Positions 15,971 through 24,608 of a stretch of DNA of 64,000 nucleotides are shown here, piece after piece. The position numbers were made by a program, and so were the translations under genes. The first letter of the stretch is position 1. Every line of letters begins with the position of its first letter. The stretch covers positions 310,001-374,000 of the forward strand of contig NZ_JANHJR010000004.1 of assembly GCF_024495425.1 (NCBI RefSeq), given 5' to 3'. A model generated the notes under the pieces. That model was not told the DNA's origin. It saw only the letters and a list, made by a program, of their open reading frames with translations, and did not search any database. The DNA comes from Haloarchaeobius litoreus (GTDB taxonomy: Archaea > Halobacteriota > Halobacteria > Halobacteriales > Natrialbaceae).

Positions 15971-16884
15971 CGTCCAGTTACCCCCCGTCGTGAGGGCCGC
16001 GCATTCGAGGTGGCCTCGGGCCACTCGAGCTGTTCGTACAGCCGCCCGGGTGGGCCGACCCAGGCACCCATGTCGAGCGCTGTCTCGACGAGCTGGCGGT
16101 AGAGCCGAACGTGCCCGGGGAAGTCCTCCCCGGCGAAGAACCGTGGATGCCAGAGCACGTTCATCACGGCGTCGTTCGCGGCGGCTTCGTCCAGCAGTCC
16201 TTCGAGCGCGGTCCAGGCACGGTCGAACCTCTCATCCGGGTCCGGGAGGGTCGTCTCCATCACGGTCAGCGGGAAGACGACGAACTCGTCGTCGAACGGA
16301 CGGCGGATGCCGTACTCGCCGTCGAACCCGAACGTCGTGGACGACCCCGGAGTGCCGTCGTACCGCAGTCCGACCGCTCGCTGATGTTCCCACGTCGCCG
16401 GCTCGTCGAGGTTCAGGTAGTGCTGGCGGCCACCCAGCACGGGCCTGTCGAGTATCGACTCCAGTCTCAGCTTCTCGCGTTCGAGCCGGTGTCGGTCCCG
16501 GTAGGAGTGGTACGAGCCATGCAGGCCGATTTCCCAGTCGTCCGCCGCGAGCGACCGGATCAGCGCGACGATATCGTGGTCGTTCAGGGAGTACCGACCA
16601 GCGAACAGACGCCAGCTCTCCGGGTCGAACCACTGCCAGACTGGCAGGTCGGTCAGCGAACGCTCGTCCATGAAGTAGAACGCCGACCGCACCCCGAGGT
16701 CGTCCTCGAGGTCCCGCAGTGCGTCGAACGTCCAGAACGGGTTCTCGCCGTACAGGAACTCGAGGAGCTGTTTCGGCTCGCGGTTCTGGAGCGCGTAGTA
16801 CAGCGACTGGTAGGTCTTGTACGGGCGATCCACGTCGTGGGTCAACAGCAGCGCGAACTCGTGGTCGTCGGGGACCGCGCTCAT
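15967..16884 (-). CDS. Polysaccharide deacetylase-like protein (copy 1)
   Basis: A 305-residue protein with the NodB-homology start FALLLTHDVDRPYKT (the HDVD motif holds the catalytic base and a metal-binding Asp) and the second metal motif in DWEIGLHGSYHSYRDRHRL, an H-x3-H pattern. The later block NVLWHPRFFAGEDFPGH provides the C-terminal His. It may remove acetyl groups from a glycan or its precursor. No signal peptide is visible, which argues for a cytoplasmic substrate or a non-hydrolytic role. Its start overlaps the stop of the DUF354 gene (ATGA). Confidence 0.8.
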   Translation of the reverse strand: MSAVPDDHEFALLLTHDVDRPYKTYQSLYYALQNREPKQLLEFLYGENPFWTFDALRDLEDDLGVRSAFYFMDERSLTDLPVWQWFDPESWRLFAGRYSLNDHDIVALIRSLAADDWEIGLHGSYHSYRDRHRLEREKLRLESILDRPVLGGRQHYLNLDEPATWEHQRAVGLRYDGTPGSSTTFGFDGEYGIRRPFDDEFVVFPLTVMETTLPDPDERFDRAWTALEGLLDEAAANDAVMNVLWHPRFFAGEDFPGHVRLYRQLVETALDMGAWVGPPGRLYEQLEWPEATSNARPSRRGVTGR

Positions 16885-17918
16885 CGTCGCACCTCCAGTT
16901 CCAGCAGGTCGAGCATGTAGCCCGTCACGTCGACCTTGTCGGCGAGCAGGTGGTTCCGCGCCTCGCGCCAGCGCTTCGCCGCCGCGTCCGGCTGTCTCGC
17001 GACGCCCGTCACGAGTTCGAGCAGCCGCTCGCCGTTCTCGGTCGACTGGACGAGCCCGTACTCGGACTCCAGTTCGACGAAGTTCTGCAACGCGCCAGCA
17101 CCGAACGTGTCGTAGCGCAGTGCGGGCGTCCCGAGCAGTCCGGCCTCGACGGCGGTGGTGTTCGAGTCGCCCACGTAGCAGTCCGCGAACGCGAGCAGGT
17201 CGTGCAGGCGCTCGGGGGGGACCGGCAGCGGCTCGGTCCCCGGAGGCGTCCCGCCGTCGGCCTCGACCGACGCGTAGACGGGACCGAGGTCGGAGAGGGT
17301 GTCGATGACCTGTGCCCGGACGTCGGCCGGCAGGGAGTCGTTACCGTAGTCGTGATGGGCGTCCCCCGCGACCAGCCGGAGAACCGAGTACCGCTCGTCG
17401 ACCGCGACACCGTCCTCGCGGAGGGCCTGCGGGTTCGGGTCGAACCGGGATGGGTGGAGGTACGCGAGCTCCTGGTAGCCCTGGTAGCGACGCTGGCCGG
17501 ACCAGCGCTCTTCGAACCCGGCCGGCGTACACACCACGTCGGCGAGCGGGAGCGTCCAGCTCGCGAGCCATCCGGCCGGCTCAGTGTCGTGGAACACGAT
17601 GCTGGGCGTGTCAGTCAGCCGTGCGGCGTGGACCGCCGCCGGGTTCAGCCGGCTCACGACGAGGTCGGGGTCGAAGCGGCGGACCTCCCGGAGCACCCGG
17701 AGTTCTCGGCCGAGCCACTCGCGGGCCAGCCCCAGCGGCGATTCGGCCTTCCGGGAGAGCGGTCGGTGGTCGATGCCAGCGGCGTCGAGCAGCGCCGTCG
17801 TCACCTCCTTCTCGCGGGAGAGCACGCGGACGTCGTGGTCGTCGCGCTCGAGCTCGCAGATGGCGTGTTTGAACAGGTGCACGTGGGCCGGGTGGGTCAC
17901 GTCGAAGAGCGCACGCAT
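16881..17918 (-). CDS. DUF354 family GT-B-fold protein
   Basis: A 345-residue protein of the archaeal DUF354 family, which resembles UDP-GlcNAc 2-epimerase and GT-B glycosyltransferases. It begins MRALFDVTHPAHVHLFKHAI, the typical DUF354 opening with conserved His residues, and has VSRLNPAAVHAARLTD, then the donor-site-like ADCYVGDSNTTAVEAGLLGTPALRY. Whether it is an epimerase or a transferase is not known for the family. It sits 6 bp downstream of the phosphodiesterase stop and overlaps the deacetylase-like gene at its end, so it is firmly in the operon. Confidence 0.8.
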   Translation of the reverse strand: MRALFDVTHPAHVHLFKHAICELERDDHDVRVLSREKEVTTALLDAAGIDHRPLSRKAESPLGLAREWLGRELRVLREVRRFDPDLVVSRLNPAAVHAARLTDTPSIVFHDTEPAGWLASWTLPLADVVCTPAGFEERWSGQRRYQGYQELAYLHPSRFDPNPQALREDGVAVDERYSVLRLVAGDAHHDYGNDSLPADVRAQVIDTLSDLGPVYASVEADGGTPPGTEPLPVPPERLHDLLAFADCYVGDSNTTAVEAGLLGTPALRYDTFGAGALQNFVELESEYGLVQSTENGERLLELVTGVARQPDAAAKRWREARNHLLADKVDVTGYMLDLLELEVRR

Positions 17919-17924
17919 CGTGAG

Positions 17925-19493
17925 TCACTCCAGGTAGCCCAGGTCGGCCAGCCGGCGCTCCACACCCGCGCGGTCGCCACCGCCCCCCTCGTGCTTCTCT
18001 GGGAGTGGCTCCCGCGTCCGGACCGGTGTCTTCCCCGGGACGGACTCCGGTTCGAACACGTCCAGCACCCGGCCGTCCATGTCCGACGGCACGGTCATGC
18101 CCATCGTGTGGAGCAGCGTCGGCGCGAGGTCGACGATACGCGCGTCGAGTGTCAGTCCCTCGGACCGGAACGACGGCCCGGAGAACAGGAACAGCCCCTC
18201 TGGCTCGTTGCCACCACGCCAGACGCCCTCGTCCGCGTACCACGGACCCGCGCCGACGGCGTCGCTCGTGTGGACGTTCGGCCCCTGGTCGAGGATGAGG
18301 TCCGGCGCGTTCTCCGCGTAGGGGCCCTCGTAGTGCTCCTCGCCGCGGTGGACCGCCTCGACCAACTGTTCGCCCGTCTCGGGGTGCGTGAGGCCCGAGA
18401 GCTTCTCGATGAGCTCCTGACGGGTGGTCTCGTACCCGGGGTCGTCCGCGGACATCGTGAGGTAGATCGGGCCCTGGTTGCTCGCGACGGCCGTCGTCCG
18501 CTCCCAGTTCACCGCGGAGAGGACGCGGTCGCGCTTGACGCCCTCCTCCCACGGGACGACCTTCTGGACGGCTTCGGGGACGACCTTCCGCAGGGTACCG
18601 ACCATCCCGAGCTTCTTCGCGACGGTCAGCGCCCGCTCGCGGGTCACCCCCGCCCGGCGGAACAGCTGGTCGACCGTCGTCCCGAGCGAGAGGTAGCCCT
18701 CCTCGGCCAGCCAGCGGTTGATGTAGAACACCGTGTCGACGCGCTGGGTTCCGTGGTCGGACATCACGAGGATATCGTGGTCCTGCTCGGTGAACCGGGT
18801 CAGGTTCTCGTCGATGCGCCGCCACGCCCGTTCGACGGGCTCGTCCTGCCAGAAGTAGTGCTGGAGCGCCATCGAGTAGAACACCGTGAGGTGGAGGAAG
18901 TCGGGGTCTTCTCGGTCGAGCAGTCGCTCGGCCGCCTCGAACCGCATGTCGATGAGCTCGAGGATGGCCTCGACCTCGTCCTCACCGGTGTCGGACGGCG
19001 AGATCATCGGCGTCGGGTGGACCCGGTAGTCGAGCTCCTCGTCGAGGTACTGCTCCACGTCGTCGGGCGTCGCGTAGCCGCTCTGGAGCGACCGGTACTC
19101 CGACTCGGAGGCGTCGGGGCCACCGGCGACCATGAACCCGCCCATCTCCTTCGGTGGGTAGGTCGACGGGACGTTGAGGACGCCGGCACGGAGCCCCTCG
19201 TCCTCGACGTAGTCCCAGAGCTCCGAGCTCCGGAAGTCCGTCGCGTCGTGGAACACGTGCTCTCGCTCGGCGGTGTCGATGCGGTCGAACCGGAACACGT
19301 CGAGCTTGCCCGGGTTCTTCCCGGTCGCGTAGCACTTCCAGTTCGGGACGGTCAGCGGCGGAAGACAGCTCCGCGAGGTGCCGCCGATGCCCTCGTCGAT
19401 GAGTCGTTGCAGGTTGGGAAGCCGGCCCTCGTCGAGCCACTCCCGCAACAGGTGCCAGTTCGCGCCGTCGAGTCCGATCACGATGGTGGTCAT
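17925..19493 (-). CDS. Type I phosphodiesterase / alkaline phosphatase superfamily protein (copy 1)
   Basis: A 522-residue alkaline-phosphatase-fold enzyme. It begins TTIVIGLDGANWHLL with a metal-binding Asp, has LPPLTVPNWKCYATGKNPGKLDVF around the nucleophile Thr/Ser position, and ILVMSDHGTQRVD with the paired Asp-His metal ligands. Large archaeal members of this family cluster with glycan genes and are thought to cleave or transfer phosphoester-linked groups. No signal peptide is seen. The ATG at 19493 overlaps the deacetylase stop (ATGA); the frame is open further upstream only by overlap. It is paralogous to the protein at 32766-34409. Confidence 0.82.
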   Translation of the reverse strand: MTTIVIGLDGANWHLLREWLDEGRLPNLQRLIDEGIGGTSRSCLPPLTVPNWKCYATGKNPGKLDVFRFDRIDTAEREHVFHDATDFRSSELWDYVEDEGLRAGVLNVPSTYPPKEMGGFMVAGGPDASESEYRSLQSGYATPDDVEQYLDEELDYRVHPTPMISPSDTGEDEVEAILELIDMRFEAAERLLDREDPDFLHLTVFYSMALQHYFWQDEPVERAWRRIDENLTRFTEQDHDILVMSDHGTQRVDTVFYINRWLAEEGYLSLGTTVDQLFRRAGVTRERALTVAKKLGMVGTLRKVVPEAVQKVVPWEEGVKRDRVLSAVNWERTTAVASNQGPIYLTMSADDPGYETTRQELIEKLSGLTHPETGEQLVEAVHRGEEHYEGPYAENAPDLILDQGPNVHTSDAVGAGPWYADEGVWRGGNEPEGLFLFSGPSFRSEGLTLDARIVDLAPTLLHTMGMTVPSDMDGRVLDVFEPESVPGKTPVRTREPLPEKHEGGGGDRAGVERRLADLGYLE

Positions 19494-20272
19494 GGTAACT
19501 GATGAAGTCCGTGTTTGACGATGTTCGTCGCGGTGTCTTTCGTGCGCTCGACCAGCAGTTCGACGACGTCGCCCGCCCACCGGTTGGGGTGAGAGAGGAC
19601 GCAGGCACGGGAGACCCGATGGTCCCGGAACAGGGTGGCGAGCTCGTGGGTCGAATCCGCGGAGACGCGCTTGTCGCCCTCGCCCATGGTGTGGTCCTTG
19701 ACCTTCAGCGCGCCGTCGCGCCAGGTCCGGCCCGTGTCCGAGAAGTAGACCACGTCCTCGAAGTCCATCGAGAGGTACGCCTCCCCCAGCAGGTCGAACT
19801 CGGCGAAGCCGGCGTGGTCCCAGAGGTCGCGGTTGTCGTGCGGCGTCAGCGGATTGCCGTGCATGCAGACCGTGTCGACCGACACGAGACTCCGGAGCAT
19901 CGCCAGATTCCGGCCGAAGACGTCCCGGGCGAGCGTCGGGTCGCCGTCGGCCCGGTCGACCGACTCGTAGTGCAGGCCGACCTCGTGGCCGAGCGCCTCC
20001 AGCCGCCGGATGAGATCGGGCTGGAAAACCTCGTCGGTGGTCCGCACGTAGTACGTCGACTGGATTCCCCGGTCCGCCTCCAGCTCGGCGAAGACGAGCG
20101 AGTTCGCCGGCTTGCGGTCGACGTCGTGGCGGTGGACGACGAAGGAGTCCGGCAGTCGGTCGCGCTCCAGGTACTCCCGCATCGTCAGGCTCTCGTAGCC
20201 GCAGGCGTCGAGCGTGTCCAGCAGCAGCCGGTACGCGTCGAACGTGAAGTCCGACGGCGGATCGCGCACCAC
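19490..20272 (-). CDS. Polysaccharide deacetylase-like protein (copy 2)
   Basis: A 260-residue NodB-fold protein. The motif SFVVHRHDVDRKP gives the catalytic Asp pair, GHEVGLHYESVDRADGD the metal-binding His region, and CMHGNPLTPHDN a further conserved block. It ends with an ACVLSHPNRW strand. It has no signal peptide. It starts with GTG at 20272, 2 bp after the stop of the UDP-sugar dehydrogenase, and its TGA overlaps the phosphodiesterase ATG. Deacetylation of a sugar nucleotide or lipid-linked sugar is the simplest idea. Confidence 0.78.
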   Translation of the reverse strand: MVRDPPSDFTFDAYRLLLDTLDACGYESLTMREYLERDRLPDSFVVHRHDVDRKPANSLVFAELEADRGIQSTYYVRTTDEVFQPDLIRRLEALGHEVGLHYESVDRADGDPTLARDVFGRNLAMLRSLVSVDTVCMHGNPLTPHDNRDLWDHAGFAEFDLLGEAYLSMDFEDVVYFSDTGRTWRDGALKVKDHTMGEGDKRVSADSTHELATLFRDHRVSRACVLSHPNRWAGDVVELLVERTKDTATNIVKHGLHQLP

Positions 20273-20274
20273 GG

Positions 20275-21627
20275 TCAGCCACCCCCCACGGTGTAGACGC
20301 TGTGGTCGGTTTCGGCGAGGTCGAGCGCCTGTCGGCCGTCGACCACCGCCAGACGGTCGAACGCCCCCCAGTCCAGTTCCGAGAACACGTCGTGGTCGGT
20401 GACGAGGACCGCCCCGTCGAGTTCGCGGTCGTACAGCTCGTACGGGTCGAGCACCTCGTGGTCGAAGCCCGGGACGTAGTCGACGAGGGGGTCGACGCCC
20501 AGCACGGTCACGCCAGCGTCGGCGAGACGGTCCGCGAGCGGTTTCGCGGGCGTCGCTCGAACCTCCGCCACCCCCGGCCGGTAGGTCAGCCCGAGGACGG
20601 CGACCGTGGCGTCAGCCGGCGTGGTGCCGACCGCGCGCAGCTCGTCGAGCAGTCGCTCGGCGACGAACACCGGCATGCGGTCGTTCACCGCCCGGGCGGT
20701 CCGCAGCAGCGGGGCGTCCGGCTCGAACTCCCCCATGACGAAGTGGGGGTAGTACGGGATGCAGTGCCCGCCGACGCCCGCACCGGGCGTGTGGATGTCA
20801 CAGAACGGCTGCGTGTTCGCCGTCTCGATGGCTTCGGTCACGTCGATACCGAACGCGTCGGCGAACTGTGCGAGCTCGTTCGCCAGCGCGATGTTCACGT
20901 CCCGGTACAGTCCCTCGAACACCTTCACCGCCTCCGCGGTGGTGGCGTCGCGGACGGTGTGGACGCCGGCGTCGTTGACCTCCCGGTAGACGCGCCGGGC
21001 GAGCTCGGTGCTCGCCGGGTCGACGCCGCCGACGACCTTCGGGTAGCTGCCCCGGATGTCCTCGATGGCCCGGCCGCTCATCGTCCGCTCCGGGCAGAAC
21101 GCCAGGCCGAACTCGTCGGGGTCGAGGCCGCTCTCCGAGACGAGCGCCGGCTGGACACGGTCGACGCAGGTCCGGGGCGGCACCGTGCACTCGACGAACA
21201 CCGCGTCGCCGGGGTCGAGTCCGGCGGCGATGTCCTCGATTGCGGCGTCGAGTGCCCCGAGTTCCGGCTCGCCGTCGGTGACGAGCGTCGGGACCATCAC
21301 GACGTGGATGCGGGCCGACTCGGCCGCACGCTCGCCGTCGGTGGTCGCCCGGAGCGCGCCACGTTCGACGGTCTTGGAGACGAGGTCGTCGAGCCCCGGT
21401 TCGCCGGCGACGTGACTCTCGCCGGCCTCGATGCCGGCGACGACACCCTCGTCGATATCGACGCCGACCACGTTGCCGGTCTCCTCGGCGAAGACGGCCG
21501 CCAGCGGGAGGCCCATCTTGCCGAGCCCGTAGACCGCGACCGGGTACTCGCCGAGACCGAACGCCCAGGGGAACGTCCGCTCGTCGCCGGCGGGCGGGTA
21601 GGGCGTCCCCGGGACGGTCTCGCTCAC
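20275..21627 (-). CDS. UDP-sugar 6-dehydrogenase (WbpA/WecC type)
   Basis: A 450-residue nucleotide-sugar dehydrogenase that oxidises C6 of a UDP-HexNAc to a uronic acid with two NAD+. Domain order is normal: a Rossmann fold with VYGLGKMGLPLAAVF (GLGKMG at 34-39), FCPERTMSGRA near 178, the catalytic Cys289 in GAGVGGHCIPYYP, and a C-terminal UDP-binding domain with VAVLGLTYRPGVAEVRATPA. The PER-x-x-SG signature and the neighbouring WbpB/E/D-like genes favour UDP-GlcNAc as substrate over UDP-glucose. The GTG start overlaps the stop of the WbpB-like gene (GTGA). Confidence 0.88.
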   Translation of the reverse strand: MSETVPGTPYPPAGDERTFPWAFGLGEYPVAVYGLGKMGLPLAAVFAEETGNVVGVDIDEGVVAGIEAGESHVAGEPGLDDLVSKTVERGALRATTDGERAAESARIHVVMVPTLVTDGEPELGALDAAIEDIAAGLDPGDAVFVECTVPPRTCVDRVQPALVSESGLDPDEFGLAFCPERTMSGRAIEDIRGSYPKVVGGVDPASTELARRVYREVNDAGVHTVRDATTAEAVKVFEGLYRDVNIALANELAQFADAFGIDVTEAIETANTQPFCDIHTPGAGVGGHCIPYYPHFVMGEFEPDAPLLRTARAVNDRMPVFVAERLLDELRAVGTTPADATVAVLGLTYRPGVAEVRATPAKPLADRLADAGVTVLGVDPLVDYVPGFDHEVLDPYELYDRELDGAVLVTDHDVFSELDWGAFDRLAVVDGRQALDLAETDHSVYTVGGG

Positions 21628-22589
21628 GGTTCGGCCACCTCCGTTCGGCCGAGAGCGCTCTCGATGCGCTGGGCCAGCTCGACCGCCCGAAGCCCGTCCG
21701 CGGCGGTCACCTCCGGTTCGGTTTCCTCCCGGGCGGAGCGCGCGAACGACCGGAGTTCGTGTTTCAGCGGCTCGCCGTTGTCGACGATGGGACGCTCGAC
21801 GACGCTCGCCGTCCGGTGGCGGACCCCCGACGCCCCCGCGACCACCTCCGAGAGCGAGTGCCGGTACACCTCGAGCGACTGTGCCAGGTAGTCGAGCGTG
21901 ACGTAGCAGTCGCTCGCGGTGAGTGTCAGCTCCCTTACCTTCTGCTGGGTCGCCCGGCTCGCGTCGACCGTCGCGACGGTCCCGTCCGCGAACCGGAGCT
22001 GCGCGGAGACGTGCTGGTCGGCGAGCGTGCCGACCGCGGAGACAGTCCTGACCTCGCTGTCGACGATGGACGCCAGCACGTCGAGGTCGTGGACCATCAG
22101 GTCGAGCATCACCGAGTCCCGGCCGCCGCCGCTCGGGGGCGGCCCGAGCCGGCGGGCCGACATCGCTACGATGTCGAACTCGTCGACGAACGACTGCAGC
22201 GAACGGACCGCGGGGTTGAACCGCTCGACGTGTCCGATCTGGAGTGTCACACCCGCGGCCGCTGCACGCGCCGCGAGGTCGCGTCCGGCCTCGATGTCGT
22301 GGACGAACGGTTTCTCGACCAGGATATCGACGCCGGCGTCGATGCAGGCCCAGGCCGTCTCGACGTGGTACTGCGTCGGGACGGCGACCGAGACGATGTC
22401 GGCCCGGGCGAGCAACTCGGACTGTGGGAGCGCCGGGACGTCGTGTCGGTCCGCCACGGTCGCGGCCGTCTCCGAGTCCGCGTCGGTCACCCCGATCAGG
22501 GTCGTCTCCGCCAGTTCGTCGTACACGCGGGCGTGGTTGGCACCCATGTTGCCGACGCCGAGCACCCCAGCCGCGAGTGTGTCACTCAC
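21624..22589 (-). CDS. Gfo/Idh/MocA sugar dehydrogenase, WbpB-like (copy 2)
   Basis: A 321-residue NAD-dependent dehydrogenase with AAGVLGVGNMGANHARVY at the start, ILVEKPFVHDIEAG for the EKP motif, IGHVERFNPAVRSL, and DLMVHDLDVLASIV for the active-site His/Asp. It is shorter than copy 1. The GTG at 22589 overlaps the aminotransferase stop by 8 nt; an upstream extension would run through the aminotransferase gene. Gene order (acetyltransferase, aminotransferase, dehydrogenase, UDP-sugar dehydrogenase) is that expected for a UDP-2,3-diacetamido-uronic acid pathway, where it would oxidise C3. Confidence 0.85.
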   Translation of the reverse strand: MSDTLAAGVLGVGNMGANHARVYDELAETTLIGVTDADSETAATVADRHDVPALPQSELLARADIVSVAVPTQYHVETAWACIDAGVDILVEKPFVHDIEAGRDLAARAAAAGVTLQIGHVERFNPAVRSLQSFVDEFDIVAMSARRLGPPPSGGGRDSVMLDLMVHDLDVLASIVDSEVRTVSAVGTLADQHVSAQLRFADGTVATVDASRATQQKVRELTLTASDCYVTLDYLAQSLEVYRHSLSEVVAGASGVRHRTASVVERPIVDNGEPLKHELRSFARSAREETEPEVTAADGLRAVELAQRIESALGRTEVAEP

Positions 22590-23658
22590 GGTAGAACCCC
22601 CTGACCGCCTCGGCGACGGCCCGGACCTCGCGGTCGTCGAGCCCGGGGTGGACCGGCAGCGAGAGCACCTCGCCGGCGAGCCGGTCGGCGACACGGCAGT
22701 CCGCATCGACGGAGCGGAACGCCGGTTCCTGGTGGACCGGTGTGGGGTAGTAGACGCCGGTGTCGACGCCGCGGTGCTCCAGATGGTCGGCGAGCGCATC
22801 GCGCCGGTCGGTCAGCACGGTGTACTGGTTGAACACGTGGCGGCGGCCGTCCGGCGTCCTGGGCGTCCGGATCGGCAGGCCGGCGAGGCGTTCGGTCAGC
22901 GTCGCCGCGTTGGCACGCCGTCGATGGTTGAACTCGGGGAGTCGCCGGAGCTGTTCCAGGCCGAGGCCCGCCGCGATACTCGTCATCCGGTAGTTGTGCC
23001 CGGTCTCGACGAACCGCCCGGTTCCGTCTCGGCCGTGGTCGACGAACCGGCGGATGCGGGCGGCGACCTCGTCGTCGTCCGTCGTCACCATCCCGCCCTC
23101 GCCCGTCGTCATGTTCTTCGACGGGTAGAAGCTGAAACACCCCGCGTCGCCGTGGGAGCCCACCGGTTCGCCGTCGACGGTCGCGCCGTGGGCCTGGCAG
23201 GCGTCCTCGACGATTGTGAGATCGTGCTCGCCCGCAAGCTCGCGGAGCCGCGGCATGTCCGCCGGCAGGCCGAACAGGTGGACCGGGACCACGGCGTCGA
23301 CGTCCCGACGACGGACGACCTCCGCGACGCGGTCCACGTCGATGGTGAACGTCGTGGGGTCGACGTCGACGAACATCGGCTCCGCCCCGACGTGTCTGAT
23401 GGCGTTCGCCGTCGCGATGAACGTGAATGGCGACGTGACGACGGTATCCCCGTCGCCGATGCCACAGGCGACCAGTGCGGCGTGGAGCGCGGTCGTCCCG
23501 TTCGACGTGGCGACGGCGTGCTCGGTGCCACAGTAGTCGGCGAAGCGGTCCTCGAACGAGCGTACCGTGGAGCCGTCGGCCAGCTGGCCGTCCGCCAGCA
23601 CCGACGCGACTCGGTCGTGCTCGGCGTCACCGACGACCGGGTCGACGAGTTCGATCAT
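22582..23658 (-). CDS. DegT/DnrJ/EryC1/StrS sugar aminotransferase, WbpE-like (copy 2)
   Basis: A 358-residue PLP-dependent aminotransferase. It shows [28 protein letters not shown], and the Schiff-base Lys181 in [17 protein letters not shown], followed by [17 protein letters not shown]. It should aminate the 3-keto sugar made by the dehydrogenase at 21624-22589. The ATG overlaps the stop of the acetyltransferase (ATGA). It is only moderately similar to copy 1, so the two sets are probably old paralogues with different substrates rather than a recent duplication. Confidence 0.88.
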   Translation of the reverse strand: MIELVDPVVGDAEHDRVASVLADGQLADGSTVRSFEDRFADYCGTEHAVATSNGTTALHAALVACGIGDGDTVVTSPFTFIATANAIRHVGAEPMFVDVDPTTFTIDVDRVAEVVRRRDVDAVVPVHLFGLPADMPRLRELAGEHDLTIVEDACQAHGATVDGEPVGSHGDAGCFSFYPSKNMTTGEGGMVTTDDDEVAARIRRFVDHGRDGTGRFVETGHNYRMTSIAAGLGLEQLRRLPEFNHRRRANAATLTERLAGLPIRTPRTPDGRRHVFNQYTVLTDRRDALADHLEHRGVDTGVYYPTPVHQEPAFRSVDADCRVADRLAGEVLSLPVHPGLDDREVRAVAEAVRGFYRE

Positions 23659-24248
23659 GACTCCTCGTTCCTCCTGTCGAGTTGGTCAGGCAGCGGGTCG
23701 AACGTCGCCGGCACGCCCGTCGCGAGCGTCCGCGGCGGGACGTCCCGGGTGACGACGGCACCAGCCGCGACGAACGACCGTTCGCCGACGGTCAGCCCCG
23801 GGAGCACCGTCGCGTTCGCCCCGATGCTCACGTCTGCCTCGAGCTTCGGCCCGACCAGCGTCGCCTCCCGGCGGGTCGGGTACGGGTCGTTCGTCAGCGT
23901 CGCGTTCGGCCCGAGGAACACCCGTTTGCCGAGCTCGGAGTTCGTCGGGACGTAGGCGCCGGTCTGGAGGCTCGACCCGGAGCCGATCGTGCTGTGGCCG
24001 TCGACGACCGCGCCAGTTCCGACGACCACGTCGTCGCCGAGGGTCGACCCCTCCCGAACCAGCGCGTTGTGACCGGTCTGGAGGTTGTCGCCGACGACGA
24101 CGTCCGAGTAGATCACTGTCCCCGCCCGCACCCGCGGCGCGTCGCCGAACGTCGGTGGCTCCCCATCCGGTGGCGTGCCGAGCACTGCCGTCGGGTCCAC
24201 CCGACCTTCCTCGTCGACGGCCGCCTGGGTCCGTTTCTGGTCGCTCAT
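23655..24248 (-). CDS. Left-handed beta-helix acyltransferase, WbpD-like (copy 2)
   Basis: A 197-residue hexapeptide-repeat acetyltransferase. Repeats run from about residue 38 ([16 protein letters not shown]) to 185, with [33 protein letters not shown] near the active site and [22 protein letters not shown] at the end. It would N-acetylate the 3-amino group. It is the first long gene of the 10-gene minus-strand operon. A GGAGGG Shine-Dalgarno lies about 8 bp before the ATG, inside a short leader ORF that ends on this ATG. Confidence 0.86.
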   Translation of the reverse strand: MSDQKRTQAAVDEEGRVDPTAVLGTPPDGEPPTFGDAPRVRAGTVIYSDVVVGDNLQTGHNALVREGSTLGDDVVVGTGAVVDGHSTIGSGSSLQTGAYVPTNSELGKRVFLGPNATLTNDPYPTRREATLVGPKLEADVSIGANATVLPGLTVGERSFVAAGAVVTRDVPPRTLATGVPATFDPLPDQLDRRNEES

Positions 24249-24310
24249 GGCCGGTCCCTCCGTTCACGTCGTCGGTTCCCCGCCGCATCGAGAACGATAC
24301 TCTGTAGCAT
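24245..24310 (-). CDS. Possible 21-codon leader ORF of the long operon
   Basis: ATG at 24310, a 21-residue peptide starting [11 protein letters not shown] with an Arg-rich end, and a TGA that overlaps the acetyltransferase ATG (ATGA). The nearest CATAACAAA element (24368-24376) is 58-66 bp upstream, further than for leaderless genes, so it may simply be part of a 5' untranslated region. Confidence 0.2.
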   Translation of the reverse strand: MLQSIVLDAAGNRRRERRDRP

Positions 24311-24608
24311 GATGGTCGATCACCGGCACGTCGGCCGGAAGTGGTTCGCTGGTCAGTTGGACTACCCTTTGTTATGGTGTAGTTGCGAGTTCGTCGTCAC
24401 TGTCTAACCGGAGTGACCGATGAACTGTCCGAGAAAAGTCGCTTCTTTCGGGCGGTTTTTCGAGACGACCGTGGCAACATTGAACTGACGCCGACGGTCG
24501 CCCACCAGCCGGGGGTACGTCCCTCGGCCCAGCGTCGGCCGCGGACCGTCGCGGTTGGAATCGGATAGTACCTGCATACTAACGGTACGTCCGCACCGGA
24601 GCGGGCAC
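24311..24608. other. Divergent intergenic region
   Basis: No gene is apparent. It separates the long minus-strand operon from the plus-strand deacetylase. It holds CATAACAAA on the minus strand (24368-24376) and a plus-strand GCATACTAACG element near 24576, about 32 bp before the ATG at 24609. Confidence 0.5.

Noticed and set aside
19494-20282. Long N-terminal extension of the phosphodiesterase into the deacetylase gene
   Set aside because: That frame is a shadow of the deacetylase-like gene; the ATG at 19493 starts directly with the family motif.
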